Positions 54,711-64,000 of a stretch of 64,000 nt of DNA are shown in pieces. A program made the position numbers and the translations under genes. Position 1 is the first letter of the stretch. Each line of letters opens with the position of its first letter. Under the pieces are notes generated by a model. That model worked only from the letters and a program-made list of their open reading frames with translations, was not told where the DNA came from and ran no database searches. This DNA is from Enoplolaimus lenunculus (lineage: Eukaryota > Nematoda > Enoplea > Enoplida > Thoracostomopsidae), in assembly GCA_030248215.1 (NCBI GenBank), contig JASANG010001672.1, positions 60,001-124,000 of the forward strand. Reading direction: 5' to 3'.

Positions 54711-56256
54711 GTAGTTTGAAAGCAGTGGTGTTAGTATTAAAAGTAAAATGAGTCCAAATACTGAAAATATACAGGCTAAATTATATACCACAATTTTACT
54801 CCGGTCGTAAACGCTTAATGCAAGTGCCAAAAGTTTCAAAATAGATTTGTTCCCCTTTCATTCGGTGTATAGGCGTAGGCTCATGCAAACGTAAACGCTT
54901 GGGCCAAATCTCAGGCAAAAGTTTAGGCTTAGACTAAAGCGTAGATTTGGCAACATCTCTTGTGGCAAAGGTTTATGTTTAAGTTTCGTTAATCCTTTTA
55001 AGAAATCTAATTCTAAACCTAAGTCTAAGCCTGTATGATGAAAGAGTGCAAGAGCCGGCTGCGCTTTAACCATACACACGATGCAATAAAACGTGCCAAA
55101 ATCTGGGTTCGATAGTAATACTTTTGATGTATACCCATAAAATATACGAGAGACAGGCCAGTATCAAATCGAACAAAGTTAGACGAGAGTATGAATATTC
55201 TATTTTTTCCTGAAGACCTAGGACTTTTTAACCAAGGCGGGACCGATTTATATTTATTTGGTACGTTTTTGGGATGACAGACTCGATCAAAGTCAAATGG
55301 AAACAATTTAACGCATGTTAATATATACACTTAGTGCGCTTGATGTGAAAAATTATATATAAACACCATCACCAAAAATATTAACGTATGTTCAGGTTAA
55401 ATCATACGACAGTGTAAAACTCTTAATATCATCTGTGAGTGTGCCTGAATCACAACCGCATATCCATAGGTAAAAGATTCTGTCCAGTAGAGGTGTGCAA
55501 ATATTGAAATTTTTCAAAAATTCAACTTTCGGTGTTGTAGCATATTCAGATCCAGGAAAATCCTTAGGAATCTCAATATTGAAATTTACATAACTAAAAC
55601 GATACTATGACGTTTACACTCGATTATGCTGCCAGACTGTAAGCATTTTTTTATTTTGTATTTAACATTAAATATTTATTGTGGTTAGTGCCAAGGATTG
55701 TCAACGTCCTCACATGGCGCCCTGTGATCCCTCACTGAGTCCGACCATGTGCAAAAACAATAGAGATTTTCCGAAGCTCTCAATAATTCAACAATTTGCG
55801 AAATCAAACTATTTTTGGGCAATCACCGAGATGGTAGAATTGCAGAAAAAACGCGAATATGTCGCTGAGATTCCGGCAACTTTGGTGACACATTTGTTTG
55901 TGCTTTTTTACAAATTGTGTTATTCAATGATTTTGTTCGTAAAACTTTAAAAAAGTCCTAACAACAAATCACATTTTGTTGTTAAAATATTCAGGTTCAT
56001 TTCCGGCTGCGATTATTGGTTCGGCAAACTTTGCCAATCAGCTCCGGTATTTTTCACATCCAGTTGCGTTCCGATAAATATGGTGCAATGGCTTTTGCGT
56101 GCAATCAGTGTCGATGTGCAATATTGCCGTTATGTAGCGGTTTTGTACCCTCAAAAATTATAGCTGCGCGTATTTTTTTACACATTTTATAAGGCACCAG
56201 AATGCAATACATATATTATAAACAATTACTTCGTACAATTGTATACCTTTAATTCA

Positions 56257-56411
56257 GGCCCGTAGCCAGCTCGCTTTGCTAGGGAGGGCTAAAATGTTTG
56301 AGAAGGGGCATACAAGGGTTTTCATTGACTTACAAGTAAGGTTAAAAATTCGGTATGGGGCTAAAAATTTCAGAGGGGCTGAGCTTCCTGTCTCCCCTTG
56401 ACTACGGGCCC
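56257..56411. mobile_element. MITE of the GGCCCGTAGCC family, best copy
   Basis: 155 bp with ends GGCCCGTAGCCAGC / CTTGACTACGGGCC. The flanks TTTAATTCA and TTTAATTAG suggest a target duplication of about 8 bp. Internal GTTTTCATTGACTTACAAG marks the family. Confidence 0.65.
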
Positions 56412-57535
56412 TCTTTAATTAGACAAATACTTTACATAATACGTAAATAAAACATTCGCCAACAATGTTATAATGAGTTAAATGGCGGGAGACTTAAGCT
56501 TAAGCCATTAAAAGTAAGTTCAAAGATATTAAATGAAACAAGCATTATTCTGATAATCTATGCAAATTGTCAACTAACGCCAATCGATAAATATTTGCTA
56601 TTTTTTTCTTAACCTATAAGCCAAAAAGCCTATAAGACAAAGCCTACAGCTGAAGTTTATGTTTCTAAAGCTCTAAAGTAAACATAAGTACAGGGACTTG
56701 TTTCGTAACTTGTAACAAGATATTATTTTTCATGAATTTACGTACCATCGATAGAATTAATTAATATTTACTTCTCAGAATATTGAACAAGTATACATAC
56801 AAATTTGAATGAATTGATAAATATATCAGTAACAAAACTTTTGAGAATACATGAAAACATCAGAAGGATAACAGTTGTAATATGTTGCACATTTGAGGAG
56901 GTTTTAGGACAAATTTACTCTCGCATTAACTTTTGTCACAACACAATAGCAAAGACATCAAACCCGAGCCCTTGTAAGACTCGTAAACCCTAAACTTAAA
57001 ATGTTATCCTAAGCCTTAGTTGGACATCTGAAAATTTGTAATAAGCCTAAAATCTAAATGCTAAGCCTATAGGCTGTTCGGAAATATGAAAATATCTAAT
57101 TAGCCTAAAATGTAATGCTAAAGCCTAAGTTATTGGGAAATCTGTGAATGTCTGATACCGCTGAGACAAAGTGTGCCGCAGGCACAAAATAAAACAAAAT
57201 ACTATGGTGCAAGAGTAAATAATCCTTTATCATAATCACAGACATACATAGGCAAAATATTGCAAAACGTAATTAATTGTCCAAATCAAGGACGCATACA
57301 AAGAGCAACAGGTGTCTTATTAGCTCACAAATTTTCTCCAGAGACGATAAAAAGGCGCGTCTCTATGATTGAAAACAGCCAAAGTTATACGTACTTCCTC
57401 GAACTGCAATCCTGCCTAAGCCTTTGGTCCAAATGGCAAATTGGTTATGAACAGATTAGTCAGATTTTAGAAAACCATAAAATATCTGGTAAATAGTTGC
57501 AGCGTATTAAAGATAAAACTTACACCTGAAACGGA

Positions 57536-57596
57536 ATGAGCACAGCAGTTATCTTCGCATTTATCCTATTCGTAACGGGTGCCACGAAAATTACAG
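57536..57596 (+). CDS. Candidate first exon of a secreted protein (signal peptide only)
   Basis: ATG at 57536 opens MSTAVIFAFILFVTGATKIT, a clean signal-peptide-like leader, followed directly by a GTATAC donor after one base of the next codon. No continuing exon was found before the minus-strand candidate at 58.2-58.4 kb. It could be a chance leader, so the product is unknown. Confidence 0.25.
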
Positions 57597-58234
57597 GTAT
57601 ACATGATAGCTTGCATGTCTATTTTGTTCTGGGCTTCCACAACCTAACGACTGTCTGCATGCTCGAATTCAGGGCGCAATAGCACGGGACCAGAAAAGGC
57701 GACGTCCGTATACAAATACGCTGTAAATTTCACTGAGTTTATTTTACCTCAGAATAAGTTGAATCACATGATTTGAGTTAGGACTGACAGAGCTCAAAAA
57801 TTTGAATTGACTCCGCTCATTGTGAGTTAATTAATCAACACAACTCAGAGTGAGAATCTACTCACCTCAGAGTGAGCTAATGTTTACTGATATCAATTAA
57901 GACATAACCAACCCGCTAGTAGAGTTAATTAATAAACGCAGTAATTTTTGCTAAAAGAAAATCTGGCAGCTTAAAATATATTGGGAGATCAGAATCACCC
58001 CTAAAGCATTCATAGAATTACCACCCATTGTAGTTTTTAGCAGTTAAAAATATTGCAGGCTAAACATTGTTCTGTAGAATGCTGACTAATTGGATTGTGC
58101 ATTCTCTGGAACAAACGGTTTACTTATACTAAACGAAACGGGCTGGCAGGTAAACAGCATTGTGGAGCTTAACCCCTCATAGCATCCGTATAATTACAGC
58201 CTGGGTAGTGGCTTCACTGCTGTCCGGATAAACT

Positions 58235-58400
58235 GTTCTTAACCACAAACAAACAATTCAACCGGATATCCGTTGACGCAGCGTCTGTTTTTTTCCAACA
58301 CAACCTTTTCAGCGTCGAGACGCGATTGAAACGTAACAAAGACGTCACCAGACAATCGGCCGTCTGGCCGCCGTTGCATTTGAACACATTCTTGTGGAAC
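58235..58400 (-). CDS. Candidate RRM-domain exon (quasi-RRM/ESRP-hnRNP F/H-like)
   Basis: On the minus strand an AG acceptor (TAAATTTTCAG) precedes a frame starting VPQECVQMQRRPDGR and continuing LSGDVFVTFQSRLDAEKVVL, then NGYPVELFVC. The GxxSGDVFVTF block with DAEK downstream looks like RNP1 and helix 2 of an RNA-recognition motif, closest in style to hnRNP F/H and ESRP-type domains. The exon may end at a GTTAAG donor near 58236. Partner exons were not found, so this is either one exon of a larger gene or a fragment. A second frame is also open, which lowers confidence. Confidence 0.45.
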
Positions 58401-58403
58401 CTG

Positions 58404-58605
58404 AAAATTTAAATATAATTAATAAAAATATGCTTAAAATTAAGTATATAAGACTGTTGCCGTAAAAAATTTTATATAATTAATAAAAATATGCTTAAAA
58501 TTAAGTATATAAGACTGTTGCCGTGAAAATTCAAATATAATCAATAAAAATATGCTTAAAATTAAGTATATAAAACTGTTGCCGTAAAAATTTAAATATA
58601 ATAGT
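58404..58605. repeat. Three-unit tandem repeat of about 62 bp at the RRM-exon acceptor
   Basis: Units read AATATAATTAATAAAAATAT, GCTTAAAATTAAGTATATAA, then GACTGTTGCCGTRAAAA. The first unit starts directly at the intron side of the acceptor of the RRM-like exon. Here, unlike in the K2P intron, the AG itself is not repeated: the later copies have ACGG or CACGG at the matching place. Confidence 0.7.
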
Positions 58606-58630
58606 AGAGGAAAAATGGGGGTTCTGGCAC

Positions 58631-58691
58631 ACTTTTGCACTAGTTGGCACCATGCCAGCAAAAGTTGGCACAGTTCCAACTAGTGCAAAAA
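58631..58691. repeat. Inverted repeat with 15-bp perfect arms
   Basis: TTTTGCACTAGTTGG and CCAACTAGTGCAAAA flank about 30 bp containing GGCACCATGCCAGC. It could form a hairpin or be a tiny MITE. No function assigned. Confidence 0.5.
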
Positions 58692-59068
58692 TTTTGAAAG
58701 GTCAATGTTAATGTGAAACAGTTCGCATATTTACAATGATGAAGCCTTGCGTTCTACACAACACCATAAAAACCTATTGAAAAACACTAAAACAATTTTT
58801 CGCTTTGTGTATAAAAACAAGCGATTACGTTTTGATCTTCTTATTCTTTATTATATTATGTTGGCTTTATTAATTGTTTTCATTGATGGTTCAATGTTTT
58901 TATGCCCCACACACACATTTACACGATGAATTCTATGCATTTTTTGCAAATTTAAAAAAATAATTACGCAACCAGTTTTTTTTCATAAACGCTGATGAAT
59001 ATATCGTTGTGTTTACAACTTGGAAGCATATTCATTAAGTTTCGAAACAAATTTGTCAAGGCGTAGGC

Positions 59069-60533
59069 CTAGTTGTTTAAATTGCTTTCGGTTAGGTTTG
59101 GTTGCATCTTAATGGCGCATACAGTCAATTCAGTTTCTACGCAAACAGCTTCTAGAAAGTCCATTAAAACGGATAATCCGTCTATTCTGGACGAATGCTT
59201 AAGGCATAGTTCAGTTTTATTCACCAATTCAGCGCTTCGATCTGGATCAGTGAAAGCGCAAGCGTTTTGAAATAGCTGAACATAAACTTTGCAAATCATT
59301 GCACAATAATCAATTGCATAATCGCGGAAATCATTATATAGTTTGAAAATAGATGGGCTGCTGTCCATGACTGCTTCTACGTTAACATTTGAAAACTGAG
59401 AGCTGTGGTTGATTTCATTGGATAAGTTGTTTGACGAGCTTTTTAAAGCAACTATGCAATTGGCAAACATTTCGCACGCGCGTGAGTAAGAGCTACAATG
59501 TAACAATTTAATTCGCCGGTAAACCGAAGATTTGGGAACGCCGTGTGTAAAATATTGTGTTTTTTGAAACGCAAAATAGATAACTGTTGCCGAACTTTTC
59601 CACAGTTAGTAACACATGAATTTAAACTCGAGCATTGTTCATCCTTTAATGCTAACGCATTTACTCTAGCGGATTGAAATGTTGTGGCGTGTCGGCGAAA
59701 GTCTGATTGTACACGTTTCACAATTGGATTTGTATCACATTGCTCTAAAATAAACACATCTTTTACAAGTAACTTGCATTGCAAAATGACGCTAGCACGC
59801 AAACTCCAGCTTGCTGCTTTAGGGCACAATATCTTTTAAACTAAGGCGTATTTCAATGACATTTTTATGGAAAAATGAATTGAATTTCAAGCTCAAATTT
59901 ACCTTTGTATTTAATTCTTGAATGTTTAGCATATGCGGCTGGTGAATCAAACAACCCTCGTTCGTAGCGCAAGTTAAAGTTTTCACTTGATTTCGATTTT
60001 GTTTGAGTAATTTTGCAGTTGTAGCTACATGCCAATGCACGTAGGCGTTCCGTAAACTTTGTTGCCCCGAGAAGCTTATTCTCGCGACTGGTAACTGGAA
60101 TACAGTTTCGAACGGGTACTACTTTTTCAAAATCAAATGTGGGAAAAATTGGAAAGTTACTACGTGTCAACTGTTTAATGCCAATATCATATCGAGTTTT
60201 AAGACCCTTTTTGTTTAGTGAAACAGTGTTATTGAAAATAATGCTCAATTGTTCTGCAATAAAATAGCCAATAAGTGCGCCACACAATGTTTTTCGTTGT
60301 GAAAGGGGCACCGAGCCAAAAATACCCAGTGGATACAACAGCACAGTAAACAGTATATATTCTAATCCGGCTAGTACGCAGTCTTGAATTTGCGGACCGC
60401 GGTTTGTAAAATGGGTTAAAAATGAATTCAAAAGTGATGATGCAGTGTCATTTGACGAACCCAGGCTAAGTTTTATTATTGTTACAAAATAATCCCGCTT
60501 GCGATTGTAATTACTATCTTTAATTCTAGCCAT
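59069..60533 (-). other. Three intron-free open frames of unknown product in the virus-like block
   Basis: Minus-strand frames of about 145, 125 and 222 residues lie close together. None matches a family I recognise. The largest begins MARIKDSNYNRKRDYF and has a hydrophobic stretch (LEYILFTVLLYPLGIF) in its first half. Lack of introns, tight packing and position beside a dsRNA-binding frame and a viral-type polymerase suggest they belong to the same virus-like fossil, but they could be unrelated. No function is proposed. Confidence 0.4.
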
Positions 60534-61922
60534 GTTAAATTATAATTTACTAATATCACGACTGAAAAATCAATTTGTACCGGACACTTTGCAAACTTTA
60601 CTTATCAGGGATTTATTCAAATTGTGCAATTCAAAAAATGGCTCAAGATAATGGACAAAGGTAACTGTTTTGTGCTTTTTTGCACTTAGGCTTTGCAAAC
60701 GGGCTTTGGCGTGAGAAAGAAATGCTAGCTTTGCGTATATAATGCCGACACTGCTCAATAAAATTTTAAACACAACAATGTGGGCTATTTCAATTACACA
60801 TAAACATTGTTTTCTCAAAATGTAACACAAGCACAGTTGAAAGAAACACACACACAATCAGCCTAGCACTTTAAAAATTAATTTTAAAAAATGTGAATAT
60901 GTAAATGCAAGCAATGCAATGAGATTTTAAGAATGATGCGTTGGAGTTGTATTTAGACGTTTGGGTTTTAATGCGAACATATTTTTTGTTGAGCTATTTG
61001 ATATTTTAAGTTGGTTTCGCTTGGAACGCTTCCAACTGAAACACGAATGTATCATTTATTGCAAAAGTGAACCAAGATTGCTTAAGTTCTTGTATAATGA
61101 ATGTAGATGTTGCACTTTATGTGCAACACTTGGCTGAAATTCAGCTTAAGCATTATAAAATCAGAATGCTCAAAAATTAAAAACTTGATTCATATTGAAA
61201 ATACGCCGAGACCGGGTGTGTGTGTGCTATTGAAATGTCAGATTTGATTTTGTGTATTTTCTGAAATCGGTACACTAGGCTTTGAAAGAAAACGACTAGA
61301 TGGAAGCGAAATATTGGGTGTTGTGAAAATCAAAATAAAATACATTCGTTTTATAAAACCGTGTAATTTGGGAATTGGTGAGATTTACTGGCACAACAAA
61401 AAGATGCTGGGGCTGTTAAGTGATGTGATGTGCAGAAAATAAAACTTGTGAAATTTGTAAATTTCCAACAGCTTATATATAAAAATGTGGTCAGATGTTT
61501 TGAAACTGTGAGCATTGTGAATGGGTTGCAATGTGAATTTGTGTGAAAAAAGAACTTCATTACGTATGCAGACACTTGTTGTTGTTCCGCAAGAATGAAT
61601 GAATGTAACCGATTGTCTGGTGTTGTTTGAAAATTTTTTTATGCGAATTGGTGTGTGCAAAAGGAGAACTCAATTACGTATGCAGACGGTTGTTGTTGCG
61701 TAAAATGTGCGTGAGAACGATGGTGGAATGAATAAGAGACTGAATGTCTAGCTGATTGTCTGCCTGGTATTAATTCAAATTTCTAGCGAGTATTGCAATA
61801 ATGTGCAATGGTGGAATAGATAAATAGAAGCAGTAAACTTAAAAGAAGGTGTAGAATAGGGAGAATATTACCGAAACAACTAAGTGTATGCAGTTACAAC
61901 CTTCTGAGTTGTGTCAAATTGT
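60534..61922. other. Mostly non-coding stretch inside the virus-like block
   Basis: It contains short minus-strand frames (about 60570-60857 and 61351-61660) with no recognised domain, plus two diverged copies of a patch (about 61550-61590 and 61665-61700) sharing CATTACGTATGCAGACACTT-like sequence and TGTTGTTGC. No clear gene. Confidence 0.4.
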
Positions 61923-62444
61923 ATGTATTTTAGAAACTCACGTAACTTTGGAGCTTTTTCGGGGCAAATATCAAAGGAAAGTTGCAGTAGTGACAAAACA
62001 AACGCAGATAAACTAGCTAAAAATTTGGAAAATCAGCATCGAGTTCAGCAAACAGCTATTCCTGATGAGGCAGGGGTAGTTTACGTTGCGACAACAGATA
62101 CAAGAAGTAGCTCATCTGGTACTTATACACCGAGTAAATCAGGCAAACGAAAACCGACCGATACATCTGGATATATATATGAGTTCAAAAAAGCAATTGT
62201 TCGACCAACACCAGTCATTGACCACGGAGATCGACACTTTTGTTCCGTTATAATTACACAGCGAGTTGACATATATTCCAGCGGTCGCCAAATAAGCACA
62301 GAAAAGCGCGTTATTCTCGAATCACCGCATTCGTGGGGAGAAATGGTTGAATTTGATGTGAATGTTAGCACTCATGCAAGCCAAATCAATGTGCGAAAAT
62401 CAAAAAACAATGATTGTCCAGAGCTTGATGACATATTGTTCTAA
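61923..62444 (+). CDS. Intron-free open frame of 173 residues, unknown, upstream of the dsRBD frame
   Basis: Starts at ATG 61923. The first 70 residues are Ser/Thr/Lys-rich and look disordered. The second half is more structured (YEFKKAIVRPTPVIDHGDRH, then beta-like segments to the end), closing in PELDDILF. No family recognised. It is followed by the dsRNA-binding-domain frame on the same strand. I treat it as part of the virus-like fossil block. Confidence 0.5.
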   Translation: MYFRNSRNFGAFSGQISKESCSSDKTNADKLAKNLENQHRVQQTAIPDEAGVVYVATTDTRSSSSGTYTPSKSGKRKPTDTSGYIYEFKKAIVRPTPVIDHGDRHFCSVIITQRVDIYSSGRQISTEKRVILESPHSWGEMVEFDVNVSTHASQINVRKSKNNDCPELDDILF

Positions 62445-62691
62445 ATACAAATGTTTTGACTAATCGTTTTTTGTTGAAAATCTACTATACTTAAACCGGT
62501 GGAAAGCAGACACTTCTTCAGTTTCTCAAATTTTAGGCTGGAATTATAGCAGAAGTTTATTTAGTGTTTTATGATTGCACGCAAAGCTATAGCAGCAGAA
62601 ATTGTTTGCAGCGTCGATAATAAGTTTCGTTCCAACTAATGTAATGTTTTGTGTTATAGAACCAATAAACAAGTACACATTATACAATAAA

Positions 62692-63108
62692 ATGAATATT
62701 CAACAACAATTAAATTTACTCATTCAACATCATGCGCGAGAATCATTTTCTTTCATATATGAAAAATTACCCTCAGTAAATGGTGCACACCATCGGTACC
62801 AGCTAACCATTGGAAATGCAACTTTTTTTGGTGAAACCTGTGCTACTAGAGACGAAGCAAAAACTTCTGCTGCCCAAACAGCACTGGATGAGTTGAGATC
62901 TGTGGAACAAAATGAAACTGCAATCAGAGGACGTCTAGGTGTTCCAGAACGTGAGAAAGTTGAACTTGTGGATATAATCCGAGATGCGCTGCGGCAGATA
63001 AAGCGATCTGCGCGTGATCTTCAAGGTAATCGCAAGAAAGCCGCCATGAATGAAATATGGCATATATACATTCACTGTGACACTCTTGAGTCGTTTCTTT
63101 TAACTTAA
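62692..63108 (+). CDS. Double-stranded RNA-binding domain protein (virus-like)
   Basis: 138 residues from the ATG at 62692 (a start at 62644 would add 16). Residues about 12-60 form a dsRBD: FIYEKLPSVNGAHHRYQLTI, GNATFFGET, then the helix-2 signature TRDEAKTSAAQTALDEL with the expected Lys and Ala-Ala positions. A basic helical C-terminus follows (IRDALRQIKRSARDLQGN). Small single-dsRBD proteins of this kind are used by several large DNA viruses to hide dsRNA. That role is inference here, from the neighbouring polymerase. Could also be a host gene copy. Confidence 0.65.
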   Translation: MNIQQQLNLLIQHHARESFSFIYEKLPSVNGAHHRYQLTIGNATFFGETCATRDEAKTSAAQTALDELRSVEQNETAIRGRLGVPEREKVELVDIIRDALRQIKRSARDLQGNRKKAAMNEIWHIYIHCDTLESFLLT

Positions 63109-63540
63109 ACAGTTTATTGTTGTTGACTGTTATTATGATTGTTATTGTTAACGCATATGCGAATTTAATAAATAGTTGTGATGAACATCAATGTTGTGCA
63201 ACAACAACAACAGTATTAGCAATCAAAGACGCTCAGTACCGAACCCGCTAGCTAATATAGAGAGTTTTTTAAGAAAGCACAAAAACTGATCTTGATAATA
63301 TCCCATCTGTAAATTATCTTGACGCGACACAGACATGTTATGTGTTGCAGAGTTTATATATTCCGAGATATCAGAAAATATTGAAAGTTTACTCAATTGC
63401 TAAATTATTAGGATGGATTAATTTGTGACCATAAGCAAAAGTCTCAATACCATCATTACAAATGTAACGTTTGTCGTCAAACGCGCTCAAGCTAATTTTT
63501 TTTTTTTAAATTTTTGAACATTTTTTGGGTTCTTTTTTAA
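63109..63540. other. Spacer between convergent dsRBD and polymerase frames
   Basis: A/T-rich with a CAACAACAACAAC run near 63200 and a T-rich tract at 63490-63540. No gene seen. The two flanking frames face each other, so this could hold their 3' ends. Confidence 0.45.
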
Positions 63541-64000
63541 TCCTCACCTCCCACATCCCGACAGGTTTCCCTTTCGCGAAGTTTTTAAATACTCAGTGTG
63601 CGAAATGCGCCGTTTCACTACCGACTTAGCTATTCCCTTTGCACGCTTTTTCGAATGATCCTCGCATAGAATGCTGTACATTTTAGAGCGTAATCCGACA
63701 AATTCGCGTATAGGTATTGAGTTTGTTTCATCCTTAGACTTTCCCATCACTTTCTTGTTAGTTTCATCGTACAGAGGATATACTTGGGATAATCGCTGAA
63801 ATCGAAAAACTGACTGTGTAGTTTGAGCGTTTCCAGCAAATTATCCGACTCGATTAAGTAAGTCACCGAATCTGTATCTGTATACAGCAATTGATGTCGA
63901 GGAAATATTTGGTTGAAGGTGTTGTAATGAAAATCGTACATCAAATGCTTCGATAACTCGAGGACACTAAATCCAACGTAGATTGGTTTGTTTAAACAAA
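63541..64000 (-). mobile_element. Polinton/adintovirus-type fossil: C-terminal part of protein-primed family B DNA polymerase
   Basis: The minus strand encodes the LLYTDTDSVTYLIES catalytic block of family B polymerases, followed by the DETNSIPIREFVGLRSKMYS block typical of the palm/thumb region of protein-primed polymerases in Polintons and adintoviruses. The element runs off the right edge of the window, so its ends, terminal repeats and age cannot be judged. The visible part is not intact, with about one break. It probably belongs with the frames at 59.07-63.11 kb. Confidence 0.8.

Larger units (their letters stand above)
53440..57535. other. Intergenic: MITEs and single-copy DNA, no gene recognised
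   Basis: It holds a partial GGCCCGTAGCC MITE (about 53440-53530), a CAGCTGCAA-rich patch (about 53750-53970), a TTAGGC-core MITE (listed separately), a degraded relative (about 54870-55040), a CCGGTTCCGG-type repeat (about 55995-56090), a GGCCCGTAGCC MITE (listed separately), and a short (TA)n tract near 54385. The 89-residue frame at 55681-55950 shows no known domain. Confidence 0.45.

Noticed and set aside
55681-55950. 89-residue plus-strand frame as a gene
   Set aside because: No recognisable domain, no supporting splice sites or homologous copy. Left as unexplained.

Overview
This window is nuclear DNA from an animal. It is AT-rich, every gene is split by canonical GT-AG introns, and every intron and gap is full of short non-autonomous DNA transposons. 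It contains a secretin-type (class B1) receptor, a TASK-type two-pore potassium channel, secreted Cu/Zn superoxide dismutases and an ER protein disulfide isomerase. Class B1 receptors with a hormone-receptor domain are known from bilaterians, so an invertebrate bilaterian is the best reading. The MITE-dense texture would suit a tunicate or another invertebrate deuterostome, but the sequence does not settle the phylum.

Layout. (1) 1.6-10.3 kb, plus strand: a class B1 GPCR in at least 11 exons. The signal-peptide exon was not found. (2) 12.96-15.60 kb and 17.63-20.53 kb, minus strand: two tandem extracellular Cu/Zn SOD genes, each in four exons with identical intron phases. (3) 23.05-29.07 kb, minus strand: a TASK-like K2P channel of 708 residues in four exons. 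(4) 36.83-49.23 kb, plus strand: a complete 13-exon, 499-residue protein disulfide isomerase ending in KDEL. (5) 57.5-58.4 kb: two weaker exon candidates, a plus-strand signal-peptide exon and a minus-strand RRM-like exon. (6) About 59.0-64.0 kb: a block of intron-free open frames, including a dsRNA-binding-domain protein, and at the edge the C-terminal part of a protein-primed family B DNA polymerase. I read this block as a Polinton/adintovirus-type fossil, not intact and running off the window.

The four well-supported gene models were assembled by hand. Exon lengths and phases add up exactly: PDI 1500 nt, K2P 2127 nt, SODs 558 and 582 nt. The genes form no operon and share no pathway. They are independent loci.

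The repeats are the unusual part. A roughly 63-bp minisatellite of 21 copies in the last K2P intron is built from that intron's own 3' splice site plus the first 24 bases of the exon, so the true acceptor sits at the end of a row of copies of itself. A 2.2-kb foldback element with tandem-repeat arms has an exact 8-bp target duplication and the same termini as a family of small MITEs carrying TTAGGC hexamers. Two 263-bp TTAA-flanked elements carry a tRNA-like promoter. MITEs repeatedly lie within about 8-20 bp of splice junctions, of the SOD-A stop codon or of the SOD-B start codon.
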